A stretch of DNA of 64,000 nucleotides from Lucinisca nassula (lineage: Eukaryota > Mollusca > Bivalvia > Lucinida > Lucinidae). A program made the translations under genes and the position numbers. How positions within the stretch are numbered: position 1 is the first letter of the stretch; each line of letters opens with the position of its first letter. Where the stretch lies: positions 100,904,316 through 100,968,315 of the forward strand of contig OY757011.1 in the NCBI GenBank assembly GCA_963580285.1. The letters are read 5' to 3'. Below are positions 32,801 through 47,691 of the stretch, piece by piece. Below the pieces are notes generated by a model, which saw only the letters and a list, made by a program, of their open reading frames with translations, had not been told where the DNA came from and did no database searches.

Positions 32801-35800
32801 TTGTTCAAATGATGACCTTTGGTTGACCTTGACCTGTTTTATGTCAAGGTCAAACTTGGTCACTTAGACATTTGTATGGAAAAATGGCAAAGTAGTGGAT
32901 ATTTCTGATTGCCTGGTAGGCTGTGACATCAAAAATGATATTTGCAGTTAGCTGAAAGGAAGTTTATTAATTCCAAAGGTCAAGGTCATTACTGACCTTT
33001 GTCTTGGATGGCTCAGTTTCAGTATTTTTATCTTCTTCTCCAGTAAAAGAGCTGTGCTGATTGAAACCAAGATACATGTAAAGCATCTATGGGGGTGAGG
33101 CAGTTAAACATTATCCGTGGTATTGTTGTCACATGACCAAGATGGGCACCTTGCCTTTATATGGTATAAACCACATGACCTCTGGTGAGCATAGTGGCCC
33201 ATGGGCCTCTTGTTTTTTTTTTTTTTTCCTAAGTCACAAGTAAGCATGCTCAGCTACACAGACTAGCTAAAGTCTTGAAGTTTTACAAATACAGTAGAAT
33301 TCCACTATTAAGACCAGCTAAAATTAAGAAAAATTCTGCTTTTAAATGCATATGATAAAAAATTATTTCCCCGCCCATCGGGGCTTGAAGAAATAGATGG
33401 GCTGCATGATGCTTCCACCCAGAGCTGAATCCGACCTGCACACGAGTACTGGTAAACTGCTTAGAGGATCTAAGTCTGCCCAGGCAAAGCGGTGCGAGTT
33501 GGACCATCCATGCTTATAAACCCTATTGATTTCATTGGGCGATAGGGCTTGAGATGTCAATTCATCTCAATGTCGGGTAAAAGTCCCACAAAATTGGAAG
33601 CAACATCTGCAAAATGACATATACAGTGTTGACAGGGACGTTAAACCTCAAATCAAACAAACAAACATCTCAAGCCCTGTCGCCCAATGAAACCAATAGG
33701 GTTTATAAGCATGGACGGTCCGACTCACACTGCTTTGCCTGGGCAGTCTTAGATCCTCTAAGGGGTTTACCAGTTCTCGTGTGCAGTCGGTTTCAGCTCT
33801 GCGTGGAAGCATCATGCAGCCTATTTATTTCTTCAAGCCCCAATGGGCGGGGGCCAAGCAAAAGTTTTGAAATTTTACAAATACAGTAGAATTCCACTAT
33901 GAAGACCAGCTAAAATTTAGACAAATTCTGCTTTTAAATGCATATGATATCTAAATGAGTTCAGCTGTTCTGTCTGTGTCTTTCTACACCGAGAGTCCTC
34001 TAGAATGGGACCACCTTTGGTACTGTTCAGAAGTGGTCTTAAAGACCACTTTTGAACAGTCCCAAAGGTGGTATTAATATAGGAATTGTACTGTATATGT
34101 AAACACAAAAGTACTACTATCCAAGTAGTGAACACAAAGGTGCTGATCAGACTGTGCGGATGCACAGACTGAATATCCCCTTCCTTGTTCCCAAATGCCA
34201 GAGAAGAGATTTTCTCAGGTCACTGTTCATGTAAAAAGAAATGAATAAATTTTCAGAGAAGGCAAATCATTCAATAATATTTGAATTATGGTATGAAATT
34301 TTTCCACCAGCCATCACCCTTTGTATTAATACTTGTCCTGCTGAATAAATTTATTTTGCCACACCCATTTCTGTCTCTCAGTCAATCAGATTGCTCAACA
34401 TAATGCAGTGTTCTGCCAAGAAATTCAAAAACATGGGCCAATGGCCCATCAGACAGGAAATTGTCGGGCCATTTACAAAAAAGTGGGGCCATTCACCAAA
34501 AAAGCAGGGCCATTCACAAAAAAAAATCAATTTATACAAAGGGCGAGTATGACCTCTTGAAAGGGCCATTTATCAATCAATATTTTATTTCTGTCCGACT
34601 TTTTTGATTTTTATTTTAAATGTGGAAATACAATGTTAAACAGGTGTTGTAGACATTGACATGAAAATCATGACCTTGCAGTCGGTAAACAAAAAAGATC
34701 AAACAGAATTTTTTTCTTGGCCTTCAGCTAAATGTGTCTCATTACTATTTTTAGCCTAAGGAAATATAATTTTGGGGAACACTGAAACATGGGTTGATCA
34801 AAAAGAGACAGATCAGCCTGCGCAGCCTGATCAGAACATTCGCTGTTGGCTCTACAATTAAGTAGGAATCTGTTACCATAAACAAATTATTATAAGAGCG
34901 TTGGGTATTATCAAACCAAAGGCAATAATATTTACGGCCACTGACACGTGACCAGTCCACAGGTGTCAGGTGTGAAAAACGTGTTGGGTTAATTTTGAGA
35001 GGCTAAAAATATATATTGGGCTGCAGATTAATAGACTTCAAAGGAAAGCAACCGGATCAAGACATGATGACGGTTCGTTCCTCGAGAAAAAGGTGCGCCC
35101 GGCAATAATTTGGATGCCCCCACGGGCCCATGGATGTCAACTTTTCTGCGCCATACAGATTTTTTCCGCGCCAATGGCGCAAGGGCGCGGCCTTGGCAGA
35201 ACACTGATAATGGATGCATTAAGTTCACAGACTGATGACAAACAGTGTAGATCCTGATCAGATGGCTTCAGAAGAAGCCATCTGATCATATCTACACTGT
35301 TTAGAAAGGTGGTGAATGCTAAATGAGCAGACGACAAATTGACAATATTTTCTTACTTTTTGCAGAAAACATATTTTGACATTTCATGCTTTTATTTGTT
35401 TGTTTGACTTGAGGTTTAACATCCCCGTCAATACTGTATAGGTCATTTTGGAGACTTCGCTTCCAATTTTGTGGGACTTTTACCCAGCATTGAGACAAAA
35501 TGACATCTCACTCAAGATCTGCCACCCAATATTACCAAAAGGGTTTATACACATGGATGGTCAGACTCGCATCACTTTTCCTGGGCAGGCTTAGAACATC
35601 TAAGCAGTTTACCAGTACTCGTTTGCAGTCGGTTACAGCTCTAAGTGGAAGCATCATGGAGCCCAATCTATTTCTTCAAGCCCTGATGGGCTGGGGCTGG
35701 ACATTTCATGCAAATTATCTCCAATGAGCCAGTTTGCATGCAATGTCAAAATATGTTTTCTCGGAAAAATAAGAGATATACTTTAAAAAATCGTCTTTTG

Positions 35801-38800
35801 AGTTTTTTACCAAAAGTGCTAAGCATCTAAATAGGTCTCAACTCATTTTAGGTGGTGAACTCCAAAATGGGACACTCACAAACCATGTAGCTCCAATGTT
35901 TGCAAAAGCATAGCCATTTTCTAATTGAAATCCTGGAAAGAACTCAATCTGACACACCTTAATTGCGATATGGACTCTTGCTTTCATAGCCTCAGATAAG
36001 AGGGGGTATCCAAATATTATTTTTCTGCATGAAAATATATGTTGTGGGTACTCATTAGAAGTGCTTCAGTTTTCTTCTTTCTGCATGAAAACATGTTGTG
36101 GGTACTCATTAGAAATGCCTCTCCAAAGTGCTTCTAATGAATACCCACAACCTATGTTTTCAATGTTGTGGGTACTCATTAGAAGTGCCTCGCAAGGCGC
36201 TGCTAATGAATACCCACAACATATGTTTTCATGCAGAAATAAGAAAAATATCAATATTTTTGGGATGAAAAAAGTACCTTATCTGGAGCTATGGTTATAC
36301 AGTCCAACCTGTGATAAGCAAGCACCTAAGGGATGATCAAAATGTGCTTGCTTAAGACAGGTGCTTGCTTACTACAGGTGTATATTAATGCATTTTACTT
36401 TTTGGGAACTAAATGCATGCTTGCTTAAGACAGGTTGCTTGCTTAATAGAGGTGGCCACTATGACAGGTTTGATTGTACAGTTGAAAATGGATTGAATCC
36501 TTAAGATGCCAAATAAAACTGCATTTAAAAATGTTAATTGTCTGTTCGTGTCATCTGCTAAATCTTCTTACAAACTATTTAAAAGGATTTTTGCATACAG
36601 GCAAACAGTGTGGGCTAATAGAGGAGAAGTCTGATCTGGGTACACACTCTTTGCAAAAGTGACGTTTAAGTAACAAGCAGACAACAAAGCGGGCCGCAGT
36701 TTGGTAATTGGCATCTTATGAGTTGATTTTCCATATTTTAGGTACAGCACTCCTCAAGATGTCAAGGAGATATCTTGACACAACCAGTATCATCAAGGTT
36801 ATCACCACACTGGAGCTGTGGTTCACCAGTTCTCTATACTCAGAGGAGACATATCTCATTGGAGACATACGAGAAATATTTCTCACCAGACAGTCCACCC
36901 ATAGCTGTGATCATGCATTATTTAAACACTGTACATGACATGACAGGGTTGCCATGGTATCTCACCATTGGTAAGTACATGTGGTAAAGCTGGAATGATT
37001 AATTTGATGATCGATTAATCAATCGATAAACACCTGCGGCCAGTTGTTCAACATCGTTAGTTAATGTATCGTTAAAACTTTTATCATTTAATATGGCAAA
37101 TATACTAATATTTTTGCTGAAAAAATGTGAGCAGCTTTTGCATTTTTTCAACAAAAATAACAAACTTTTAGGTATTAAACTTGCTAGAATAGGCACCAAT
37201 TTGATCGCTAAGGAGCTCGTTAAACTAACGAGGCTTTGAACAACTGGCCCCAGAAAAACGATTATTGATATTGATTTGCTGATAACTGATTATTACATTT
37301 TATGTACCTGTTACATTCTTTTCCTATCCAAAATAGCATATTGTTTCTTTCTTGTGCATTTTGATTTGTACAGTAGCTTCATAGAGCATCTTACATCAGT
37401 GTTCATGTATTATTGAATCTAAGCCAGCCCAGGCAAAGCGGTGCGAGTCTGACCATCCATGCTTTTAAACCCTATTGCTTTCATTGGGCGAGAGGGCTTG
37501 AGATGTCATTTCATCTCATTGTCGGGTAAAAGTCCCACAAAATTGGAAGCAACGTCTCCAAAATGACCTATACAGTGTTGACGGGGATGTTAAACCTAAA
37601 ATCAAGCAAACAAATCATGTATTATTGAATTTATTAAACGAGTTGAGGAAAAGGGAATAAATGTGAGGCTTTGTTGGGCATTTTATCCCTTTTCCTCAAC
37701 AAGTTGGATAAATTTAATAATACATGATGAATGTAGGATTCTATTTATCATAAGGCATTTAAAATGCATTTTATTCACAAATTTTGACAAAAATATCAAT
37801 ATTCTGTCATAAGTAAATGCGATGTTGTTAAGGATGTCGTATGTGTAACATTTCGGGGTATATCTAACTAATTTGCATACTTAATCCACGAGTGGATTTC
37901 CAAATTTAATGCATGGCGTTATTACATCTCAGACATGACGTCATATGATAAATTAAAATGTGTCAATCAAAGCATAAATAAAAGCGTCCCGTGTTAAGTA
38001 AACTGATCAACTCAACATGACCTAAATGGTGTTGACTGGTGAACTGCTTAGTATCTAGATATGTCTTCCTTAGCAAAGTGGTGTGAGGTAGCATGTCCTT
38101 GCAATAAACTCAAGTGGTTTGTTTAGGCAGTAGTGCTTGAGATGTCATTTTATCTCAATGTCGGTTTAAAGTCCCACAAAATTGTGAACAACTGTCTTAA
38201 CCCTTAACCCTTGTCCTGCTGAATATTCATATATGCCACACCCACTACCGATTATCAACCAATCAGATTATTTGATGCAAATTATTACAACAAATTCACA
38301 ACCTGAATGGCAAACAATGTAGATCCTGATCAGATGGCTTCTTCAGAAGCCATCTGATCTGGATCTACATTGTTTCAAAGATTAGGCCTATCCGGGATCA
38401 GCAGGACAAGGGTTAAGATACCATGAAAAGCTGCATCTCAAAATGTCATCTGTTTATGTTGTCTGCTAAATCTTCTTGTAAACTTTTTAGAAATAATTTT
38501 GCATGCAGGCAAACTGTGAACCCTGATCAGACTGATCCTACAGGAGCAGGCTGATCTGGGTCTACACTGTTTGCAAAAATGACTTAAAGTTACCAGCAGA
38601 CGACAAAGCAGATGACAATTGTTGTGATTGGCATTTTATGGGTAAACCCATTTTCAGCAGTATGGAATCATCCTCGCTATGTTTAGCAGGAGTCCATTTT
38701 GAAATTGAGGACCATCAGTTTGAGTTAGTTCCATAAATTCAGTTTGAAAATGGTAGAACATTACATCTAATCTGGGCCTTCATGGTTTGCAAAAACTTCT

Positions 38801-41800
38801 TCTAAGCAAGAACTTTTTGCAACAACTTGACATTCTGTGGCATCTGATCTGGACCCGCACTATTTGCCAGTGCTACCATTTTGGAGTTTCCGATATAAAA
38901 TTGGTTAACCCTTTTTGTACCAAATGGAATATTTCTCCTTATATATGGCAGGAGTCCATTTTGAAATTTAGGGGAGACAGGTTGTTTTATCCTAAAAATG
39001 TATTTGGAAAATTGCTGAATTGTTTTGCAAATAGTGGAGGCCCTCTGTGGCGTCTGATCTGGACCTGCACTGTTTGCCAGGGCACAGGACATTGACGTTT
39101 CATCAGAAACCATAAGAGAGCCCTCAGATTGTCCTAAATCCACTGTTGCTATAATAAGCTTCGCTTGCTTATTATAGCATTACGAAAACATGCCTATACA
39201 AATACATTGTTAACCTTATCGCTGAAAAAAGGAAAATTTTAAGATGAAAAATTCTGAAATATTTCTTATTTCTGCTCAAAATATAGATTGTGGGTACTCT
39301 TTAGAACCGCCTCATCGAGGTGGTTCTAACAAGTACCCTAAAGCGATATTATAGAACAGAAATAAGAAAAGTAAGGATTACCCCCTGTAAACGCCAGTTT
39401 TACTATATAAAAGTGGGGTTCAAGGGGGTCAAAATTATATAGGCGTGTTCAGGGCTCGAGAAACTGAAGAATCCAAATCGGTCCAGCCAGATTTCGCCAA
39501 AAAATTACGGAAATTGCCGATCGGTTTCGGTAATTTCCGTAAACTCAATTGGCGATTTTCAATTTCAAAATGTGGTATTAGCGTAACGAATGACATACCA
39601 ATGTTGCTCTTACACTTGTCAACGGATATGAGCACCAGTATCTCGATTATAAACAACAATTATTGTTCACATCGTTCAGATTTCATAGATCTACTTTCAT
39701 TTTCTACGCCAGATTTCATCTACTTTCATTTTCCCAATATCCGGGTCACTCAGAACCTGAAGACCGCTAAAGGGAAACAACCGACGTGGGGCAGTAAAAG
39801 ACCAGTTCGATGGTCACTATATTTGTTCCCCCTTTTTAAAACCTTTAAAATATTTCTCTTATTTCACGCATTTTATTTTGCCCAAATTGCTTTGTTTACA
39901 AATGGCGACAACGTGCAGCAACGTGGTCGGAAAATGACGTCATACGGTTTCCGTTTACACAATACACATTAATGCAGTCAAGGACGTAACCCACACACCT
40001 GTTTTAAGTGATTGATTTTAATAGAGCGTATTTATAAAAAAAAATCGTTTTGAACGGGTTAAAAAATCGAAAAACATTTCTTTACTGTCGAAACAAAACA
40101 TGGCCGAACGAGAGTCATTGAAAATCTTACATGGCCGAACCGTGTTAAAAAGAATATAAATACATATTTCACGATTACACAAGCCTGAAACAAATCGCTT
40201 TGTCTACAAATGACGTGGTTTATGTTATTGGTTTCAATGGAGCGTATTCTTAAATAAAAATACATGTATCGTTAAGAATGGGTGAAATAAGGCATTTTCC
40301 CTCGAAGGCATAACACGCAATGTTCAGACATGACAGGTGTGTATTGAAAATTGCGCCCTGTGAAAAAAATATATATATATTCAAATACCGGTTCTATAGT
40401 AAGCCATAAATTAATGACTTGTCTAAACAAACTAGCGTATGCCCTGCATTTATTGACCTTATTTTCTCACCTTGCCAGCTTGCCGATAATGCCTCAGGCC
40501 AGTTTTCACGGATTAATAATTTTGACACACAGGTCAAATTGCGCTGCGATAAGATCAAAGAACCCGACATGGACTTGGCCAATTTTCACCTAGTTAGATA
40601 ATGAACCAATCTAACACCTTGTACTGCAGGCGTTTTGTATACATGCTTGGATTATCAGTGGCAAACGGTCAGCTTGTTTTTACAACATAATGATTTAGCG
40701 AAAATTTTCGAACTGATTTTTTTAAAATGTTATAGAGTTACGGACCGATTTTTTTATCTTCTTCTGAAGTCAAAATCGGTTTATGGAGGCCAAATTCGGT
40801 CCATAACCGGAAAACCGGCATTTTCTTGAGCCCTGGGCGTGTTTTCGTGATGGCAGCAGTGAATTTAGGACAATTTGAGGGTTCTCTGATGGTTTCTTAT
40901 GAAACATCAATGTCCTGTGGCCAGGGTAGCAGTTTTGGGGTTTCGGTACAAAATGGGTTAATATTGCTCTTCTTTTTTAGGTATTTGCACAATAGTACTG
41001 AGACTTGTGCTTGGCTTGCCACTTAGAATTGTTTCCAAGAAGAATGCCGGTAAAAATAAAGTGATGAATGCTTATGTGAAGGCCTTTACTGAGAGCATGA
41101 GATACCAAGTGCAGCAGGAGGCAGCCAGACAAAACTGGGATGAGAAAATGGCCAAGGCAATTCTTACAAAAAGGGTAACTCGTAAGGCACTATAAAACAT
41201 ATTCTAACATTCTGAACATAAAGTCTTTCTCATGGAATGAAAAAGATGGAGTAAATTACTCCAAATTTGGAGTTAACAAGAACTCTGGGACCAAACATTT
41301 TTGCTACAAATTTTTGTCGCACCTGCTTGTAGCAGGGTGGGACATAGGCATCCAATTTTCTGTCCGTACGTGCGTCCATTCGTTCGTCCGTCCGCCTGTT
41401 AACATTTACATCGAAGTTTGACATTTACGTCAAAGTTTTTGTTTTACGAACCTCAGCTACCATCAGACCTTACATAAAACATCTCATAGCCCTTCTCACT
41501 TTGTAAGCACCTTGACCTGGTGATTTTGACCTATATTTTGCGCTCCAGTGACTTTGACCATGACGTCGAAGTTCTACATTTACGTCAAAGTTTTTATTTA
41601 CAGACCTCAGCTACCATCAAACCTTACATGAAACATTTCATAGACCTTCTCACTTTGTAAGCACCTTGACCTGGTGACTTTGACCTATATTTTGAGCTCC
41701 AGTGACTTTGACCATTACGTCAAAGTTTGACATGTACGTCAACATTTGACATTTACGTCAAACTTTTTATTGTACAAACCTCATCTACCATCAAACCTTA

Positions 41801-44800
41801 CATGAAACATCTCATAGACCTTCTCAACTTTGTAAGCACCTTGACCTGGTGAATTTGACCTATATTTTGCGCTCCAGTGACTTTTACCATTACGTCTAAG
41901 TTCGACATTTACGTCGAAGTTTGTATTGTAATCAACTATAAGACTAAACAACCATCAAACCTTTCATGAAACATCACCCTGAGCTCCTGACTAGGCAAGC
42001 ACCTTGACCCGGTGACCGTGACCTATATTTTACGCTTCAGTGAGTTTGACACAAATTACGTCAATGTTCCAGATCTTCTCAAATAAAAAGCCTTCACCAA
42101 TAAAATCTTGAATAGTGTTTCTCCTAGATGTATTGACTCTGCAGGTACCTTGACATGGTGACTTTGACCTATATTTTACGCTCCACTGACTTTGACACAT
42201 TTTACGTCGAAGTTCCAGATCTCTTCAAATCAAAGGCCCACAACCATCTAATCTTGCATAGTGCTTCTCCTACATGTACTGACTCTGCAGGTACTTTGAC
42301 CCAGTGACCTTGACCTATATTTTACGCTCCAGCGACTTTGCAGGGCTCAAGCTAGAGGGCGACTCGGGCGAAGAAGTCGCCCTGTTGGGGCTCACTTCGC
42401 CGACTTTGGCGATGAAAGCGAAAAAAACTTCGCCCTGAAATTTCGCCCGTTTTTTTTTGTGTGTCTTCCTTATGAACAGTAACGGTAAACTGACAAGGTG
42501 ACGATAATCCTTCGATCCACTAGTGTCAGAAATTTCAGTAATTGCACTGAACAAAGCTAACTGTTTATTCTGCACTTCGTCCCATGTGCAGTTTGGTACT
42601 GTTATGTAATTTAATTCTAACCGTTAGCTCATGCAGCTCGAGCCACTTGCAACACGCTTAGTAGTCTTGTACTGTCATAAATCTATCTCACAAAGTTTTT
42701 ATTGCATTGAGCCAATTAAGATTACACAAGATTATGTAACTTAAACAGGTATATTTTTAGCTCGTGCCAAAGTCCGGGTGCGGACGTACTTTGTTAAGTA
42801 CTGTTGTATTCAGTAATAAGATTAAGCTGACCGATAACATTGACACTGCATTAGGATTTAATAAATTTTAAATATAGATGGTTTTATTTGCCATTGATTT
42901 GTTTCTACATTATATTTTGCATCCATCAATCGTTTTCATTTTTTTATGGACAACAACAAAAGTAGGTAGCAATTTTTTATTTTGTAGGTGAAAATAATTA
43001 TTACTTGCCGGTAAATATTCAGTTACTCAGTATTTATCCAAATTCATAAAAAATAACAACTGATTTTCATCTAGCGAGGTTGTTCCCCCTTGTTTCAAAT
43101 ACAATTGTGACAGGTACTTAGTGAACTGATCTATTACATAGAAACCTCTTTACTTAACACCTTTCATTATAACATGGTTGGATATAACAAAAGTTACAGC
43201 TTGCCCAAATACAGTAAAATTATTATATTAAGACCACCTTTGGGACAGTTCAAAAGTGGTCTTTAAGACCACTTTTGAACAGTCCCAAAAGTGGTCTCTG
43301 ATCAGGGGTCACTGTATGCAGAAAACAGAAGAAAAACTGCAGCCAACCAAATAAGCTTTTAAAACCGGAATTAGTCTTCATTTCAGGTGGTCTCAATATT
43401 GGAATTGATTGATACCCCTATAAAACACACTCTCCAAATAGGCGTTTACAGGAGAACTCATTACATTGTTGTTGTTCGGCGTTAAGCCGCACCCACTTCT
43501 CCCTTGACCCCGCAAACTTCTCCCTATTTTCCCAGGAGGGAGAAGTCACTTCTCCCAAATTTTTTGGGCTAGCTTGGGCCCTGCTTTGACAAATTTTTAT
43601 GTCGAAGTTCCAGATCTCTGCAAATAAAAGGCCTACAACCATCAAAGCTTGCATAATGCTGCTCCTGGATGTACTGATTCTGCAGGTACCTTGACCTGGT
43701 GACCTTGACCTATATTTTACGCTCCATTGACTTTGACACAATTTGCGTCAATGTTCCAGATCTTCTCAAATAAAAGGCCTGCAACCATTAAATCTTGCAT
43801 AGTGGTTCTCCTAGATGTACTGACTATGCAGGTACCTTGACTTGGTGACCTTGACCTATTTTTATGCCCCAGCATCATATGATGCCGGGGGCATATAGTT
43901 TTTCGGTTTTCCGTTCGTGAGTACATGTGTACGTCCGTCTGTACGTGTGTGTGTATGTACGTACGTACGTGATCCTGTAACCTCAGGTTAAAGTTTTTGT
44001 AACAGGTAGAGCCTGATTTATGAGTGGCATTTGGCGGGGGCATCCGTGTCCTATGGACACTTTTTATCCCCCGACCGAATAGGTTCGGGGGATATAGCGA
44101 TCAGCCTGGCGTCCGTCCGTCTGTCCGTCCGTCTGTCCGTCCGTCCGTCCATCCGTAGACGCAACCTTGTGATGGCCATAACTCCTATACCCTTTGAGAT
44201 TCATTGATGGTTATTGGCACAATTATTCACAAGGCCGAGACGGCGTGTCATGCGCAAGAACCAGAACTCTGGATGCCATTCTTTTTTAGTTATCTCCCCT
44301 TTTAATAAAATATAATGGCTACTTTGTGATGGCCATAACTCCAATACCCTTTGAGATATATTGATGGTACCTGGCACAGTTGTTCACAAGGCTGAGATGG
44401 CGTGTCATGCACAAGAACCACAACTCTGGTTGCCATGGTTTTGGAGTTTTCTCCCCTTCCAATAAAATAGAGTGACAACCTTGTGATGGCCATAACTCCT
44501 TTACCCTTTGAGATTTATTGATGGTTCTTGGCACAATTGTTCACAAGGCTGAGAAGGTGTGTCATGCGCAAGAACCAGAACTCTGGATGCCATACTTTTT
44601 TAGTTATCTCCCCTTTTAATAAAATAGAATGAGAACTTTGTGATAGCCATAACTCCAATACCCTTTGAGATATATTGATGGTACCTGACACAGTTGTTCA
44701 CAAGGCTGAGACGGCATGTCATGCACAAGAACCACAACTCTGGTTGCCATTGTTTTGGAGTTATCTCCCCTTCCAATAAAATAGAGTGACAACCTTGTGA

Positions 44801-47652
44801 TGGCCATTACTCCAATACCCTTTAAGATATATTGATGATACCTGGCACAGTTGTTCACAAGGCTGAGACAGTGTGTCATGCGCAAGAACTACAACTCTGG
44901 GTGCCATGGTTTTTTAGTTATCTCCCCTTCCAATAATATAGAATCACTACCTTGTGATGGCCACATCTCCAACACCCTTTGAGATATATTTATGATACTT
45001 GATACAGTTGTACATGATGTTAAGCAGGTGTGTCATGTGCAAGAACCACAACTCTGGGTGCCCTGGTTTTTTTAATTATCTCCCCTGACAATATAACCTT
45101 GAGATGGCCATAACTCCAATACCCTTTGTGATATATTGATGGTACTTGGCACAATTGTATACAACTTTGCAACGGCACTTCATGCCAAAGAACCACAACT
45201 CTGGGTGCCAAGATATTTGAATTATCTCCCCTTCCAATATAACAGTATGACAACCTTGTGATCATAGTACCTACAATACCCTTTGAGACATATTTGTGGT
45301 ACTTGATGCAGATGTACATGAGGTTAAGCAGGTGTGTCATGCTCAAGAATTACAACTCTGGGTGCTCTGGTTTTTAGCTCACCGTCACGTAGTGACGAGG
45401 TGAGCTTTTGGGATCACGTTTTGTCCGTCGTCAGTGCGTCCGTCCGTCCGTCCGTCCGTGCGTAAACAATTTCTTCAAACGACATCTCCTCCTAAACCAC
45501 TGATTGGATTTTGACCAAACTTCACAGGAATGATCCTTAGGTGGTCCCCTTTCAAAGTTGTTCAAATGGTTCCGGTCCGTTGCACATCTGGGTCACAGGA
45601 GCCAAAAATAGATTTTTTTTCACCGAAAACTTAAAAAATCTTCTTCTCTGAAACCACAAGGCCCAGGTCTTTAATATTTGGTATGTAGCTTCATCTAGTG
45701 GACCCCTACCAAGATTGTTCAAATTATAGTGCTGGGGCCAAAAATGCCCCCGCCCCGGGGCCCTTTGGTTTTACATGGGCTTATATAGGGAAAATCTTTA
45801 AAAATCTTCTTCTCTGAAACCGTAAGGCCCAGGACTTTGATATTTGGTATGAAGCTTCATCTAGTGGACCCCTACCAAGATTGTTCAAATTATTATGCTG
45901 GGGCCAAAAATGCCCCCGCCCCGGGGCCCTTTGGTTTTACATGGGCTTATATAGGGAAAATCTATAAAAATCTTCTTCTCTGAAACCGCAAGGCCCAGGT
46001 CTTTGATATTTGGTATGAAGCTTCATCTAGTGGACCCCTACCAAGATTGTTCAAATTATAGTGCTGGGGCCAAAAATGACCCCGCCCCGGGGCCCTTTGG
46101 TTTTACATGGGCTTATATATGGAAAATCTTTAAAAATCTTCTTCTCTGAAACCACAAGGCCCAGGTCTTTAATATTTGGTATGTAGCTTCATCTAGTGGA
46201 CCCCTACCAATATTGTTCAAATTATAGTGCTGGGGCCAAAAATGCCCCCGCCCTGTACATTGGCTTATATAGGGAAAATCTATAAAAATCTTCTTCTCTG
46301 AAACTGTAAGGCCCAGAGCTTTGATATTTGGTATGAAGCTTCATCTAGTGGACCCCTACCAAGATTGTTCAAATTATTGTGCCGGGGACAAAAATGCTTC
46401 CGCCCCGGGGCCCTTTGGTTTTACATGGGCTTATATATGGAAAATCTATAAAAATCTTCTTCTCTGAAACCGCAAGGCCCAGGTCTTTGATATTTGGTAT
46501 GAAGCTTCATCTAGTGGACCCCTACCAAGATTGTTCAAATTATTGTGCCGGGGACAAAAATGCTCCCGCCCCGGGGCCCTTTGGTTTTACATGGGCTTAT
46601 ATATGGAAAATCTATAAAAATCTTCTTCTCTGAAACCGCAAGGCCCAGGTCTTTGATATTTGGTATGAAGCTTCATCTAGTGGACCCCTACCAAGATTGA
46701 TCAAATTATAGTGCTGGGGCCAAAAATGACCCCGCCCCAGGGCCCTTTGGTTTTCCATGGGCTTATATATGGAAAATCTATAAAAATCTTCTTCTCTGAA
46801 ACCGCAAGGCCCAGGTCTTTGATATTTGGTATGAAGCTTCATCTAGTGGACCCCTAACAAGATTGTTCAAATTATAGTGCTGGGGCCAAAAATGCCCCCG
46901 CCCCGGGGCCCTTTGCTTTTACATGGGCTTCTACATGAAAAATCTTCTTCTCTGAAACCGCAAGGCCCAGGTCTTTGATATTTGGTATGAAGCTTCATCT
47001 AGTGGACCCCTACCAAGATTGTTCAAATTGTAGTGCTGTGGCCAAAAATGCCCCCACCCCGGGGCCCTTTGGTGTTACATGGGCTTATATAGGGAAAATC
47101 TTTAAGAATCTTCTCTGAAATCTTCTTCTCTGAAACCGCAAGGCCCAGGTCTTTGATATTTGGTATGAAGCTTCATCTAGTGGACCCCTACCAAGATTGA
47201 TCAAATTATAGTGCTGGGGCCAAAAATGACCCCGCCCCAGGGCCCTTTGGTTTTCCATGGGCTTATATATGGAAAATCTTTAAAAATCTTCTTCTCTGAA
47301 ACCGCAAGGCCCAGGTCTTTGATATTTGGTATGAAGCTTCATCTAGTGGACCCCTACCAAGATTGTTCAAATTATAATGCTGGGGCCAAAAATGCCCCCG
47401 GTCTGGGGCCCTTTGCTTTTACATGGGCTTCTACATGAAAAATCTTTAAAAATCTTCTTCTCTGAAACCGCAAGGCCCAGGTCTTTGATATTTGGTATGA
47501 AGCTTCATCTAGTGGACCCCTACCAAGATTGTTCAAATTGTAGTGCTGTGGCCAAAAATGCCCCCACCCCGGGGCCCTTTGGTGTTACATGGGCTTATAT
47601 AGGGAAAATCTTTAAAAATCTTCTCTGAAACCGCAAGGCCCAGGTCTTTGAT

Positions 47653-47691
<39 letters not shown>

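Noticed and set aside
39445..39972. 175-codon ORF as a hAT transposase
   Set aside because: It starts in the flanking MITE, shows none of the hAT transposase motifs and has no BED finger.
44302..45346. Minus-strand ORFs of 60-108 codons with similar sequences
   Set aside because: They read through the ~156-bp H1 cores; similarity comes from the DNA repeat.
46379..47628. Plus-strand ORFs repeating ETARPRSLIFGMKLHLVDP
   Set aside because: Products of the H2 cores, which also give open frames on the other strand.
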